In this document: positions 16,426 through 25,763 of the stretch, piece after piece
How positions within the stretch are numbered: the first letter of the stretch is position 1
How the letters are laid out: each line of letters opens with the position of its first letter
From: Nocardia crassostreae
GTDB taxonomy: Bacteria; Actinomycetota; Actinomycetes; Mycobacteriales; Mycobacteriaceae
Direction of reading: 5' to 3'
Length of the DNA stretch: 64,000 nt
Assembly (NCBI RefSeq): GCF_001613405.1
Contig: NZ_BDCH01000012.1
Location: 186,001 to 250,000, forward strand
Notes under the pieces: model-generated
Told to the model about the DNA's origin: nothing
Databases searched by the model: none
The model's input: the letters and a program-made list of their open reading frames with translations, nothing else
Program-made: the position numbers and the translations under genes

Positions 16426-17555
16426 CCGACCGCTCGCGGCCAGGAGTCCACGCGGTGGATCTCGGGCACCGGGGCGTCCGCTATCTCCAGGTCGTGGAGT
16501 TTGCGGGCGGTCACCATGACCCGGGATTCGACCGAGGCCACGGTGTGATTGAAGGCGTCCACGGCCTTGCCGAGCTGGGCGCCTAGGCGGTCGAGATGGC
16601 GGCCGGTGGTGCCGAGGCGGGTGTAGAGCTCGCGGCCCAGTTGCTGGATGGCGGCCATATCGGCGGTGAGGGCCTCCTGCCGCCAGCCCAGGGCGACGGT
16701 GCGCAGCAGCGCCATGAGGGTGGTGGGCGTCGCCAGCACCACATTCTTGGCGAAGGCGTATTCGAGGAGCCCGGCATCGGTGCCGAGGGCGGCATCGAGG
16801 AAGGGGTCGCCGGGGACGAACAGCACCACGAATTCGGGGGAGGGGTCGAAGGAGGCCCAATACTCCTTGGCGGCCAGCTGATCGACGTGATTGCGGAGGT
16901 GTTTGGCGTGCCGGGCCAGATGGCCGTCGCGTTCGCGGGGCTCCTCGGTGGCGGCGGCATCGAGGTAGGCGGTGCACGGGACCTTGGCGTCGACCACGAT
17001 CTGCCGCCCGCCCGCCAGCCGCACCACCAGATCGGGGCGGACCACGCCATCGGGTGCGCCGGGTGCGGCGCCGCGGCGGGTGACCTGGGTGCCGAAATCG
17101 CAGTGCCGTGTCATTCCGGCGAGCTCGACCACCCGCTCCAGCTGGATCTCGCCCCAGCGGCCGCGCACCTGCGGGGCGCGCAGGGCGGCCACCAATTGCC
17201 CGGTCTGCGTGGACAGTTGGTGCGACATGCGCTGCATGCCCGCAACCTGTTCGCGCAGGCCGGAATACGCGTTGATGCGATTGTGCTCGACCTCTTGGAT
17301 GTGCCGGTTGAGGGTGCCGACGGCTTCGCGCAGCGGTTCCATCATCGCGCCGAGGGCATGCGATTGCCGCCGCGCCGCATCCTCGCTGGCCGCGCCAAGG
17401 GACTGCCGGAGCAACCGCTCGTTGTCGTGCATGGCGGCCAGCCGCGCCTCGGCCACCGCCGCGCGCTGCCCCGCCCGCGCGGCATGACCCAGCCAGCCGA
17501 GGGCCAGCCCCGAGATGAACACCAACAGCAGCGCAAACAGCATCGGTGCGGTCAT
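16398..17555 (-). CDS. rmuC: RmuC-family DNA recombination protein
   Basis: The 385-residue protein has an N-terminal membrane anchor (MLFALLLVFISGLALGWLG, residues about 5-23), a coiled-coil stretch (residues 30-125) and the RmuC nuclease-like domain (RGRWGEIQLERVVELAGM, near residue 132; VDAKVP near 193; later PTTLMALLRTVALGWRQE). E. coli RmuC limits inversions at short inverted repeats. The last codons lie in the tandem-repeat array. A CACTAT box 8 bases before ATG 17555 suggests a leaderless transcript, divergent from sbcD. Confidence 0.88.
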   Translation of the reverse strand: MTAPMLFALLLVFISGLALGWLGHAARAGQRAAVAEARLAAMHDNERLLRQSLGAASEDAARRQSHALGAMMEPLREAVGTLNRHIQEVEHNRINAYSGLREQVAGMQRMSHQLSTQTGQLVAALRAPQVRGRWGEIQLERVVELAGMTRHCDFGTQVTRRGAAPGAPDGVVRPDLVVRLAGGRQIVVDAKVPCTAYLDAAATEEPRERDGHLARHAKHLRNHVDQLAAKEYWASFDPSPEFVVLFVPGDPFLDAALGTDAGLLEYAFAKNVVLATPTTLMALLRTVALGWRQEALTADMAAIQQLGRELYTRLGTTGRHLDRLGAQLGKAVDAFNHTVASVESRVMVTARKLHDLEIADAPVPEIHRVDSWPRAVGFAEADPRG

Positions 17556-17760
17556 GGGTGCAGATAGTGCCCCATGACACCGACAAGTGGGGTAACCCGG
17601 GCAACCGTTCGGCTCCTCCGACTCTCCGAGTTCTTGGCATTCGGCCGCAGCCGCACTCCGCTCGATCTTCGGCAATTGGTGTGCAATACACCGGCGGATT
17701 TCGGGCGGCTCGCATGGGTAGCGGTGAGTTTGTCGGCGGCATCGCCTACCGTTCTGCGAC

Positions 17761-18960
17761 ATGCGCATCCTGCACACCTCCGACTGGCATATCGGGCGCA
17801 CCTTCCACGGCGTCGATCTGCTGGCCGACCAGGAGTGTTCGCTGCGGGCCATTGCCGAGCTGGTGGCCGCCGAGGGTGTGGACGTGGTCGTGCTGCCGGG
17901 GGATGTGTACGACCGGTCCATTCCGAGTGCGGATGCGATAGCGATCTGCAATCGGGGATTCGAGGCGATTCGCGCGGCCGGGGCAACCATCGTCGCAACC
18001 TCGGGCAACCATGATTCGCCGACGCGGCTGGGGGCGCTGGGGAGTTTCGCGGCGGCGGGCGGATTGCATTTGCGGTGCACGATCGCGGATGTGGCGAAGC
18101 CGGTGGTGCTGGCCGACGGGCACGGCGAGGTGGCGTTCTACGGCATTCCGTATCTGGAGCCGGATATCACGCGGGCGGAACTGGGCGTGCCGCAGGCGCG
18201 TTCGCATGCCGAGATCCTGGATGCGGCCATGGGGTTGATTCGCGCCGATCTCGCCGGGCGGGACCTGCGGTCGGTGGTGCTGGCGCACGCCTTCGTGGTG
18301 GGCGGGGAGGCCACCGGATCGGAGCGGTCGATTTCGGTGGGCGGGGTCGAGACGGTGCCGATGTCGGCCTTCGACGGCATGGACTATGTCGCGCTCGGGC
18401 ATCTGCATTCGCCGCAGACGCTGTCGGAGTCGGTGCGGTACTCTGGGTCGCCGCTGCCGTATTCGTTCGGGGAGCGGTCGCATCGCAAGGCGGTGTGGAT
18501 CGTGGATCTGGACGGGTCGGGGCTCGCCGCGGTGGAGCGGCGGGAGCTACCGGTGGTGCGGGGGCTCAGTCAGCTCAGCGGGACCCTCGACGAATTGCTG
18601 GAGGCGGCCGAGTTCGCCGGGGCCGAGGATCATTACGTCGCGGCCACGCTCACCGATCACGCGCGGCCGGTCGACGCGCTGCGCCGGTTGCGGGCGCGGT
18701 TCCCGCACGCCGTGCACGTGGAATGGGTTCGGCCCGAGGGCAATCCGAAACTGCGCTATCGGGAACGCGTGCACGGGCGGCGCGATACCGAGATCGCGCA
18801 GAGTTTTCTCACCGATGTGCGGGGTGCGCCGACGGCGGGGGAGATGACCTGGCTGGAACGCGCCCTCGCGGCGACCGTCCGCGAGGGGGACGGGGCCGGG
18901 CGGGTATCCGCCGGTGCCGCAGTGGATTCGGGCGAATCCGCCACCGAGCTCTCCGCATGA
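17761..18960 (+). CDS. sbcD: exonuclease subunit SbcD
   Basis: The 399-residue Mre11-type nuclease subunit of the SbcCD complex cuts DNA hairpins and double-strand ends. The metal-binding phosphoesterase motifs are clear: TSDWHIG (near residue 5), PGDVYDR (near 46), GNHDS (near 82) and ALGHLH (near 208). TACCGT (17747-17752) lies 8 bases before ATG, fitting a leaderless start. sbcC follows after 88 bases. The C-terminal tail beyond residue 370 is unconserved. Confidence 0.95.
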   Translation: MRILHTSDWHIGRTFHGVDLLADQECSLRAIAELVAAEGVDVVVLPGDVYDRSIPSADAIAICNRGFEAIRAAGATIVATSGNHDSPTRLGALGSFAAAGGLHLRCTIADVAKPVVLADGHGEVAFYGIPYLEPDITRAELGVPQARSHAEILDAAMGLIRADLAGRDLRSVVLAHAFVVGGEATGSERSISVGGVETVPMSAFDGMDYVALGHLHSPQTLSESVRYSGSPLPYSFGERSHRKAVWIVDLDGSGLAAVERRELPVVRGLSQLSGTLDELLEAAEFAGAEDHYVAATLTDHARPVDALRRLRARFPHAVHVEWVRPEGNPKLRYRERVHGRRDTEIAQSFLTDVRGAPTAGEMTWLERALAATVREGDGAGRVSAGAAVDSGESATELSA

Positions 18961-19048
18961 TCGGTATTCACCGCAGCGCTTCGGCGTGTCCTACGGGCGT
19001 GCGCGGGGCAGGAGTTGTTGGATTGGGCATGGCGGAAGGGGGCGCGGC

Positions 19049-22000
19049 GTGCGGCTGCATCGACTGGAACTGACCGCCTTCGGCCCGTTCGCCGAGACCA
19101 CGGTGGTCGATTTCGACGAGCTCGGGGCCGACGGCCTGTTCCTGCTGCACGGGCAGACCGGGGCGGGCAAGACCACCATTCTCGACGCGATCGCCTTCGC
19201 GCTCTACGGCAGCGTGCCCGGCGCGCGCGGGGAGAGCAAGCGGCTGCACTCCGATCACGCCGATGAGCAGACGCCGCCGCGGGTATCCCTGGAAGCCACC
19301 ATCGGCGGCCGTCGCCTGCGCCTGATCCGCACCCCCGAATTCCAGCGCCCGAGCAAGCGCGCCAAAACCGGCTGGGTCAAGGAGAACGCGTCCGCGACCC
19401 TGGAATGGCTGGACGGCCGCGGCCAGAACCTCTCCCGCATCCCGGATATCGGCGACGAGGTCATCCGCCTGCTCGGCATGAGCGCCGACCAGTTCTTCCA
19501 GGTCGTCCTGCTGCCGCAGGGCGACTTCGCCCGCTTCCTGCGCGCCGATAACGAGGAACGCGAGAAACTCCTCGAAAAGCTCTTCGACACCGAGCGTTTC
19601 GGCACCGCCGAACAGTGGCTGATCGACAAGCGCCGCGCCTCGCACGCCGACCTCGAATCCCGCAAGAAGAGCATCGACCGCCTCATCGCGGGCGTCGCCC
19701 AGGAGGCAGGCCTCGCCGTCACCGAAACCGTCGGCCTCTCCGAAGCCGTCGACTGGTCGCAAACCCTCCTCGCCACCGCCCGCACCGAACTCGCCACCGC
19801 CACAACCGAACTCGAAACCCGCCACACCGCATCCGCCGCGGCGCTCGCGGCCGCCGAAGAGCAACGCCGCCTGCACGACCTGCACCGCCGATCGACGGCC
19901 GCGCGCGACCAGCTCGCCGAGCACGCCGCGAAGTCCGCCCACCGCACCGCGGTCCAAACCGAACTCGACCGCGCCCGCCGCGCCGAACCGGTAGCCTCCG
20001 CCCTCGCCGAAGCCCGTGCCGCCGCCGCAGCCCTGCGCCGCCGCGACGAAGCCGCCTCCCGCACCGCCGAACAACTGGCCACCCGCCTACTCGAACCCGC
20101 CAGCGCCGAACTGCCCGGAACGTATTGGGCCGCAATCGACCTGGTCTCCGGCGAGCTCGCGGGCACCGAGTTCGGCGACGACCTCGAAGCGCTCGAACTG
20201 CCCCTCGCAGCGGCGGCGCGCTTCCCGATCGGCGACCGCGAAGGTGTGCCCGGCGCTGGAGAGCCGCCGCGCCCATACGGCGGTGGCGAGGTGTCCGACG
20301 GCGATCGGTCGCTCGGCGTGGCGGACAGTCGCGCGGGCGATGCCTTGTTCAGCGGTCGCGAAGGGCAGACCGCCGGTGAGGGTGTGTCGGGTCAGGCATC
20401 GGCGGACCCGGAACCCGCCGCCGGACTGCACACCGCGATCGAGCGGTGGACCGTGCAGCTGGGGGCGCTCGACGAGGTGCGGGCCGATGCGGAGTCGGCC
20501 GCGGTGTTGTCGGGGGAGCTGGTCCGATTGCGGCAGGAGCGGTCCGAATTGGGCGCGCGGGCCGAGAAATTGGCGCGGACGCGGGAGGAGTTGCCGGGCT
20601 CGATTGCCGGGGTGGAGGCGCGGCTGCGGGAGGCGGCCGATGCGGCGGCCGGGTTGCCGGTGCTCGCGGCCGAGTGCGATCGGCTGCGGACGGCCGCGCG
20701 TGCCGCGGTCGAACTCGATACGCGCCGTGCTGAATTGGAGCAAGCTCGGGCGGGTTTCGAGGCGGCGCGGAATGCGCATATGGATGCCCGGGAGCACACG
20801 CTCGAATTGCGGGAGCGGCGGCTCGCGGGAATGGCTGCCGAACTCGCGGGCGCGCTCGTGGCCGGTGAGCCGTGCGCCGTGTGCGGGTCCGCCGAGCATC
20901 CGGCGCCCGCGGAAGCCTCCGGCGCGACGGTGTCCAAGGCCGCCGAAGAGAAGGCGGCCGCTGCCGAACGTGCGGCGGAGGCCGCCAGGGAGAAGGCCGG
21001 AACCCGGGTCGCCGATCTGGAGCGCGATATCGAGTTGCTGGTCGAGCGCGGCGGCGAAACCGACCGCGCGCAGCTGGCAGCCGACCTGCAGGCCGCTGCC
21101 GAGCGCCATGAGCGGTCGCGCCGGTCGGCGGCCACGGTCGACGCGTTGACCGCCGATCTCGCCCGGCTGCGCGCCGACGAGACCCGTCTGCACAACGACC
21201 TCCGCGACTGTGAAAGCCGCAGCAGCGCAACGACGGAACGCATTATCGCGGCCGACCGCCGCCTCGCGGACCTCACCGAGCGACTGCAGGCCGCCGCGGG
21301 CGCCGACGGCACCGTCGACCGCCGCCATGCCCGCCTGCGCGCTCTGATCGACGAGGCCACTGGTCTCCGTGCGGCGCGCACCGATGCCACCGCTGCGCGG
21401 GACCACGTCGCCACCGCCGCTTTGCGCGTCGAAAACCTCTCCAGGGAAGCGGGATTGGTGGATTCCGCGCCTCCGGTCATGCGCCCCGACGGAACCGGGC
21501 CCGACTACACGGTTCTCGCCGATTACGCACGCATAGTCGATGCCGCCTCCCGCACCCCGCAGCAGCAGGCGGACCTGGACGACGAACTCGTCGGCGCTGA
21601 CCGCGCCCGCGCCCACGCCGAAGCCGTCCTCGCCGAACCCGAAGTCCGTGCTGCGGCGGACCGGGCTTTGGAAGACCTCGGGCAGCTGGAAACTGTTGTA
21701 GTGCAAGCACAGTCACTCCTCAATGCGGCCGTGGCGGCCCATGCCGGTGCGACCCGCCGGGGCGAGCAGTTGGAGAACCTCTCCGGTCAGCTATGGGCCG
21801 CGCTGGACCGCATCACCCCCTTGCTGCGCGCCCATGAGGAACTGGCCCGCCTGGCCGATGTGGTGTCGGGTCGCGGCGAGAACAATCGCAAGATGTCCCT
21901 GCGCTCCTACGTCCTGGCGGCTCGCCTGGAAGAGGTTGCCCTGGCGGGCTCGGCCCGTCTCCGCCGCATGTCCGGCGGCCGCTACGAACTCGTCCACTCC

Positions 22001-22381
22001 GATGCGGCGGGCCGCTACGGCCGCCGCGGCGGCCTCGGCCTCGACATCCGCGACGATTACACCGGCGCCGTCCGCCCCGCCAAAACCCTCTCCGGCGGCG
22101 AAACCTTCATGGCCTCACTGTCTTTGGCCCTGGGCCTGGCGGACGTGGTCGCAGCCGAGTCCGGCGGCCTGGTCCTCGATACCCTCTTCATCGACGAGGG
22201 CTTCGGCTCCCTCGACGCCGACACCCTCGACGCCGTCATGGGCATCCTCGACGAACTCCGCTCCGGCGGCCGCGTAGTCGGCGTCGTCAGCCACGTGGAC
22301 GAAATGCGCCAACGCATCCCCAGCCGCCTCCACGTAATCCGCACCCGAACCGGCTCCCACCTGGAGTCGACCGTCGCCTGA
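19049..22381 (+). CDS. sbcC: exonuclease subunit SbcC
   Basis: The 1110-residue SMC-like ATPase partners SbcD. Walker A (GQTGAGKT) is near residue 35, the Q-loop region near 155, and the zinc-hook CAVC near 609 between two long coiled coils. The ABC signature (LSGGETF) is near 1014 and Walker B (LFIDEGFGSLD) near 1045. GTG at 19049 follows GGAAGGGGG and gives the family start (RLHRLELTAFGPF). Residues about 392-456 are an unconserved Gly/Ser/Arg-rich insertion. At this insertion base usage flips: C=30, G=13 in 19741-19800, but C=15, G=27 in 20521-20580. It flips back near 21150. Confidence 0.95.
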   Translation: MRLHRLELTAFGPFAETTVVDFDELGADGLFLLHGQTGAGKTTILDAIAFALYGSVPGARGESKRLHSDHADEQTPPRVSLEATIGGRRLRLIRTPEFQRPSKRAKTGWVKENASATLEWLDGRGQNLSRIPDIGDEVIRLLGMSADQFFQVVLLPQGDFARFLRADNEEREKLLEKLFDTERFGTAEQWLIDKRRASHADLESRKKSIDRLIAGVAQEAGLAVTETVGLSEAVDWSQTLLATARTELATATTELETRHTASAAALAAAEEQRRLHDLHRRSTAARDQLAEHAAKSAHRTAVQTELDRARRAEPVASALAEARAAAAALRRRDEAASRTAEQLATRLLEPASAELPGTYWAAIDLVSGELAGTEFGDDLEALELPLAAAARFPIGDREGVPGAGEPPRPYGGGEVSDGDRSLGVADSRAGDALFSGREGQTAGEGVSGQASADPEPAAGLHTAIERWTVQLGALDEVRADAESAAVLSGELVRLRQERSELGARAEKLARTREELPGSIAGVEARLREAADAAAGLPVLAAECDRLRTAARAAVELDTRRAELEQARAGFEAARNAHMDAREHTLELRERRLAGMAAELAGALVAGEPCAVCGSAEHPAPAEASGATVSKAAEEKAAAAERAAEAAREKAGTRVADLERDIELLVERGGETDRAQLAADLQAAAERHERSRRSAATVDALTADLARLRADETRLHNDLRDCESRSSATTERIIAADRRLADLTERLQAAAGADGTVDRRHARLRALIDEATGLRAARTDATAARDHVATAALRVENLSREAGLVDSAPPVMRPDGTGPDYTVLADYARIVDAASRTPQQQADLDDELVGADRARAHAEAVLAEPEVRAAADRALEDLGQLETVVVQAQSLLNAAVAAHAGATRRGEQLENLSGQLWAALDRITPLLRAHEELARLADVVSGRGENNRKMSLRSYVLAARLEEVALAGSARLRRMSGGRYELVHSDAAGRYGRRGGLGLDIRDDYTGAVRPAKTLSGGETFMASLSLALGLADVVAAESGGLVLDTLFIDEGFGSLDADTLDAVMGILDELRSGGRVVGVVSHVDEMRQRIPSRLHVIRTRTGSHLESTVA

Positions 22382-22385
22382 CCGT

Positions 22386-22910
22386 TCAGGCCACCCGAGC
22401 CGCCCGCAACAGCCGCAGCTGACCGATCTCAGTGGCGTTCTTCATCAGTTCGGCGTTCACCCAGGTGATCGTGTGGGCGACGGTCATTTCCGGATCGTCC
22501 TGCCAGGGGAATGGGGCCGGGGCATCGAGGTCGGGCTCCCGGAGCCGGTCCAGCAGCTCACACCAGTCCTTGTGCAGGCCGCGTAGCCAGTCCACCGTGG
22601 AATCGGCGCCAGGCCAGTGGATCTCGGTCCGCTCCCGCGGGTCTCGCCCGTGCAGATGATCGATGGTCACGCCCCACCACCAGCCGATGTGCCAAGTGAT
22701 CCAGCCGATGGTCGGTACCGGAATCGGATCCGGCTCGGTGTCCGCCCAGTCCGGTATCCACGCGCCGCGTTCGTCCTGATGCATGGTCCAGTGCAGGTTC
22801 GCGGGTTCCCACAGGTAGTCCTCGGAGTCGAGCCGTTCGAGGTGGTAGTCGAACAATGACCAGACGAGATCGAACTGCCAGCGCAGCAATGCGGTACGGG
22901 AGGCAACCAT
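22386..22910 (-). CDS. DinB-superfamily protein
   Basis: The 174-residue four-helix protein resembles the DinB/DUF664 group, often thiol-dependent metalloenzymes. A WHIGWWWGVTIDHLHGRD segment (near residue 73) supplies one helix with histidines; HTITWVNAELMKNATEIGQL near the end supplies the third metal helix, with His near residue 147. In mycothiol-containing bacteria such proteins may be mycothiol transferases. It converges on sbcC with 4 bases between the stops. Confidence 0.75.
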   Translation of the reverse strand: MVASRTALLRWQFDLVWSLFDYHLERLDSEDYLWEPANLHWTMHQDERGAWIPDWADTEPDPIPVPTIGWITWHIGWWWGVTIDHLHGRDPRERTEIHWPGADSTVDWLRGLHKDWCELLDRLREPDLDAPAPFPWQDDPEMTVAHTITWVNAELMKNATEIGQLRLLRAARVA

Positions 22911-22980
22911 AGGCGCATCCTGGTTGGCGATCCGGACGCGAACAAGCGAATTTGTCGTTCGACACGCCGCGGGTGCCGGG

Positions 22981-23907
22981 CTAGTGATTCTCGAGCGCCG
23001 TTCGCAAGCGGTCGTAGGTTGGGGCCAGGGTGCGGAGGAGGTCGGCGGCTCCCGGATCGTCCTCGGTGACCAGCGCGTATTGCAGTGCGCCGACGAGGCG
23101 GGCCTGCTCGGTCGCGATGGCGGCGGCAGCGGTGTGGCCGATGCCGTGCAGACAGGTCGCCGCATCCGCGAGTCGGTGTGCGCCGACCCGGATCGCGAAG
23201 TGGACGAGCTGTGCGCGAATCGGCTCCGGGCAGCCGCTCTCCAGCTGAGCGGCGAGGGCGTGCGCCGCATCGCCATTGCCGAGGCTGCCCGGCGGCGTAT
23301 CGGCCCCGTTCTTGCCGCTGAGCCATTCGATGGCGCGCGGAATGATCGCGCGGACAGCGTCGTGCGGATCGACCGCTGTGCGGCGAACGAAGTTGGTGCG
23401 CATGGTGAACGGCTGCCCGTAGTCCACGCTCTCACCCTGCCACGCGGTAATGAACTCGCCGACCGGCATCCGTGCGTACGGAAAGCCCTCAGGATCGTGC
23501 ACGGTCACATGCGTGTCGTCCACGGCGAGCACGACAAGAAAATGATCGGCCCCAACCGCCCCCGTCATCCCCGGCTGATACCGCAGATGCCCCATCTCGA
23601 CCGGCCCCACCATGACCGGACCGTCCCGCAGCCCAGCCATGAGCCGCCCGAGCGCCTCCCCAACACTCCCCCCACTACTGACATCCGCACCCCACCCGAG
23701 CACCCGCAGCGCATCGTCGATCCCGATCCCCGGATCCCACCCGAACGGATCGAGGAACGGCAACTCCCCACCCACCAACTGCATCCCGAACGCACTGCCG
23801 GTCACCGTCTCGATGACCCCGACATCCGGCGCCCCGGCCCCCATCATCATCGCCAGGCAATTGCTGTAGCAGTACGGTCCGGACCCTCGGTATGGAATAT
23901 CGCTCAT
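22981..23907 (-). CDS. BtrH-like/C39-like papain-fold protein
   Basis: The 308-residue protein starts with PYRGSGPYCYSNCLAMMMGA, the cysteine motif of BtrH N-terminal and C39-type papain folds. The matching histidine and acidic residue are in DHFLVVLAVDDTHVTVHDPEG (near residue 145). BtrH transfers an acyl group in butirosin synthesis; related proteins may be acyltransferases or peptidases. The C-terminal part (residues 200-308) is helical and unassigned. No biosynthetic cluster surrounds it. GTG-rich upstream sequence lacks a clear Shine-Dalgarno, so the start is uncertain. Confidence 0.6.
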   Translation of the reverse strand: MSDIPYRGSGPYCYSNCLAMMMGAGAPDVGVIETVTGSAFGMQLVGGELPFLDPFGWDPGIGIDDALRVLGWGADVSSGGSVGEALGRLMAGLRDGPVMVGPVEMGHLRYQPGMTGAVGADHFLVVLAVDDTHVTVHDPEGFPYARMPVGEFITAWQGESVDYGQPFTMRTNFVRRTAVDPHDAVRAIIPRAIEWLSGKNGADTPPGSLGNGDAAHALAAQLESGCPEPIRAQLVHFAIRVGAHRLADAATCLHGIGHTAAAAIATEQARLVGALQYALVTEDDPGAADLLRTLAPTYDRLRTALENH

Positions 23908-24029
23908 GTCACCACACTGGCAGTTTTCGCGGGAAAATGCACAAATCAATTGCGCGGCAATTAATTTCGCTTGCCGTGTGCCGTCTTGGCCGGGTGATGG
24001 TTGTCCGCCGGGGAATGCCGTGCTCTAAT

Positions 24030-24045
24030 ATAAGTAGAAACTTAT
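24030..24045. promoter_or_regulatory. ArsR-type operator
   Basis: ATAAGT-AGAA-ACTTAT is a perfect palindrome in an AT-rich stretch, ending 4 bases before the AAAGGAGG Shine-Dalgarno of the SRPBCC gene. ArsR-family repressors encoded with SRPBCC proteins normally bind such sites, so autoregulation of the two-gene operon is likely. Confidence 0.6.
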
Positions 24046-24059
24046 CAAAGGAGGATGGG

Positions 24060-24719
24060 ATGGCGATTGTTATCGACCCCGTTGCAGCCGCGGGGATGGT
24101 GGTGCGTGAGGTTCGGACCGGGAGTCGGGAGGGGGCGCCGACGCGGATCGCCATCGCGCGGCGGGTCTACCCGACCGGTCAGGCGGATCTGTGGGATGCG
24201 CTGACCGATATCGAGCGGATTCCGCGGTGGTTTCTGCCGGTGAGCGGGGACCTGCGGGTGGGCGGGCGGTATCAGTTGCAGGGAAATGCGAATGGGGTGG
24301 TCGAGGAGTGTGATGAGCCCAAGCGGTTCGCGCTGACGTGGGAGATGGGGGAGCAGGTCTCCTGGGTGGAGGTGAGCCTCAGTCCGGAGGGGGCGGGTAC
24401 TCGGTTGGAGTTGCGGCACGAGGCGCGGGTGGACCCGGCGTTCTGGGAGGAGTTCGGGCCGGGGGCGGTCGGGGTCGGGTGGGATCTGGCGCTGGCGGTG
24501 GGGCTGGGCGTGCATATCGATACCGGGGAGGCGGTGGATCCGGTCGAGGGTATGGCGTTCGGGACGACGGCGACGGGTGTGGAGTTCGTGCGGATCGCGG
24601 CCATGGATTGGGCCGAGGCCGCCATTCGGGACGGGGACGATCCGGCTGCGGCGCGGGCAGCCGCGGAGCGGACGATCACGTTCTACACCGTTGAACCCGA
24701 GGGTGACTCGGCTTCCTGA
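24060..24719 (+). CDS. SRPBCC (AHSA1-like) domain protein
   Basis: The 219-residue protein has the START-like fold of the AHSA1 group: VYPTGQADLWDALTDIERI near residue 38, then RWFLPVSGDLRVGGRY, EECDEPKRFALTWEM and the C-terminal helix. These proteins bind hydrophobic ligands or assist folding; the ligand is unknown. ATG at 24060 has a strong Shine-Dalgarno. The stop overlaps the ATG of the ArsR gene (TGATG), so the two are coupled. Coding bases are strongly G-biased compared with neighbours. Confidence 0.85.
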   Translation: MAIVIDPVAAAGMVVREVRTGSREGAPTRIAIARRVYPTGQADLWDALTDIERIPRWFLPVSGDLRVGGRYQLQGNANGVVEECDEPKRFALTWEMGEQVSWVEVSLSPEGAGTRLELRHEARVDPAFWEEFGPGAVGVGWDLALAVGLGVHIDTGEAVDPVEGMAFGTTATGVEFVRIAAMDWAEAAIRDGDDPAAARAAAERTITFYTVEPEGDSAS

Positions 24720-25126
24720 TGGGTTCGGCTCCGGAGAAGATCTTCGAGGCGCTGGGCGATTCGGTTCGCCGGTACGTGCTCGAACTGCTGGCCGGTGGTG
24801 AACAACCGGCCAGCGCGATTGTCGCTGCGGTGCAGGGGCATACGCGGATCTCCCAGCCCGGCGTCTCCCAGCATCTGAAGGTGCTGGGAGACGCCGGGCT
24901 GGTGAGCGTGCGCGCAGCGGGGACGCGCCGGTTCTATGCGCTCGACGCCGCGGGCCTGGAGGCGGCGCAGCGGTGGCTGGCCGGGCTGGCCGATCCCTTG
25001 CACCAGTTCGCCCAGCCGCTGGACGCCCTCGCCACCGAGGTCGCCCGCGGCAAGCGCACCATGCGCACCGGCGATACCGGCCGCGCGGCCGGACAGCCGC
25101 CGGATCGGGATATCCGGCACGCGTGA
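24719..25126 (+). CDS. ArsR-family repressor
   Basis: The 135-residue winged-helix protein has the ArsR recognition helix in ISQPGVSQHLKVLGDAGLVS (residues about 44-63). No metal-binding CxC motif is seen in helix 3, so it is probably a non-metal sensor of the type paired with SRPBCC proteins. It overlaps the upstream gene by one base and likely represses both from the 24030-24045 palindrome. Confidence 0.9.
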   Translation: MGSAPEKIFEALGDSVRRYVLELLAGGEQPASAIVAAVQGHTRISQPGVSQHLKVLGDAGLVSVRAAGTRRFYALDAAGLEAAQRWLAGLADPLHQFAQPLDALATEVARGKRTMRTGDTGRAAGQPPDRDIRHA

Positions 25127-25133
25127 ATGACGC

Positions 25134-25161
25134 CGAGCCCCACCGAATACGGTGGGGCTCG
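25134..25161. terminator. terminator between arsR-type gene and ogt
   Basis: A perfect 12-bp stem (25134-25145 with 25150-25161; CGAGCCCCACCG/CGGTGGGGCTCG) with loop AATA lies 8 bases after the ArsR stop and 13 bases before the end of the convergent ogt gene. It probably serves both. Confidence 0.8.
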
Positions 25162-25173
25162 ACCGGTGCCGGA

Positions 25174-25680
25174 TTACTTGCCCACGGTGCTCTCGTGGTC
25201 GAGCAGCCAGCGCTTGATCGGGAGACCCCAGCGGAATCCGCCGAGCGATCCGTCGGTGCGGATGACGCGATGGCACGGGACGAACAGGGCCGCCGCATTG
25301 CGGGCGCAGGCATCGGCCGCGGCGCGGGTGGCGGCGGGACGGCCCGAGACGGTCGCGAAATCGGTGTAGGTGACGGGTTCACCCGCCGGGATCTTGCGCA
25401 GCACTTCCCAGGCATGAACCAGGAAGGGGCCGGAAACCTGGCGCACCGCAATGGAATCGATGATCAGGATGTCACCGGCGTGGTACGCCTCGATGCCCTT
25501 CGAGACCTGGCCCAGCTCCGCGCGCTCGCGCAGCTCGGCGGGGCGCAGGGTGGGATGGATGAGGCCGCGCAGGTTCTCGGCGTCGGCCGTCCAGCCCGAG
25601 GCGAGGACGGCCCCGTCGCGGTCGACGAGTGCGGTGAACGGGCCCGCGGGAGTGGTGAGGGTGGCGAATTCGGCGGTCAT
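25174..25680 (-). CDS. ogt: O6-methylguanine-DNA methyltransferase
   Basis: The 168-residue suicide enzyme moves alkyl groups from O6-alkylguanine to its cysteine in the PCHRV motif (near residue 133); the DNA-binding YTDFATVSGRPAATRA helix is upstream of it. ATG at 25680 has GGAAAGG close before it. A GTG at 25767 overlapping the stop of the ada-alkA gene (GTGA) would add 29 unconserved residues and could be the coupled start. The neighbour encodes Ada/AlkA functions, so this is an alkylation-repair pair. Confidence 0.92.
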   Translation of the reverse strand: MTAEFATLTTPAGPFTALVDRDGAVLASGWTADAENLRGLIHPTLRPAELRERAELGQVSKGIEAYHAGDILIIDSIAVRQVSGPFLVHAWEVLRKIPAGEPVTYTDFATVSGRPAATRAAADACARNAAALFVPCHRVIRTDGSLGGFRWGLPIKRWLLDHESTVGK

Positions 25681-25763
25681 GGTCGCCTTTCCGGTGGTAG
25701 CGGTCGGGTGGTCGATGGCGGCGACGCTGCCTGCCGGGACGAGTTCGGTTGGCGCGGTGGTGA

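Noticed and set aside
16250..16548. Plus-strand frame with GGGAGG before ATG through the tandem repeat
   Set aside because: The protein text is only the translated repeat plus antisense of rmuC; the Shine-Dalgarno match is probably accidental.
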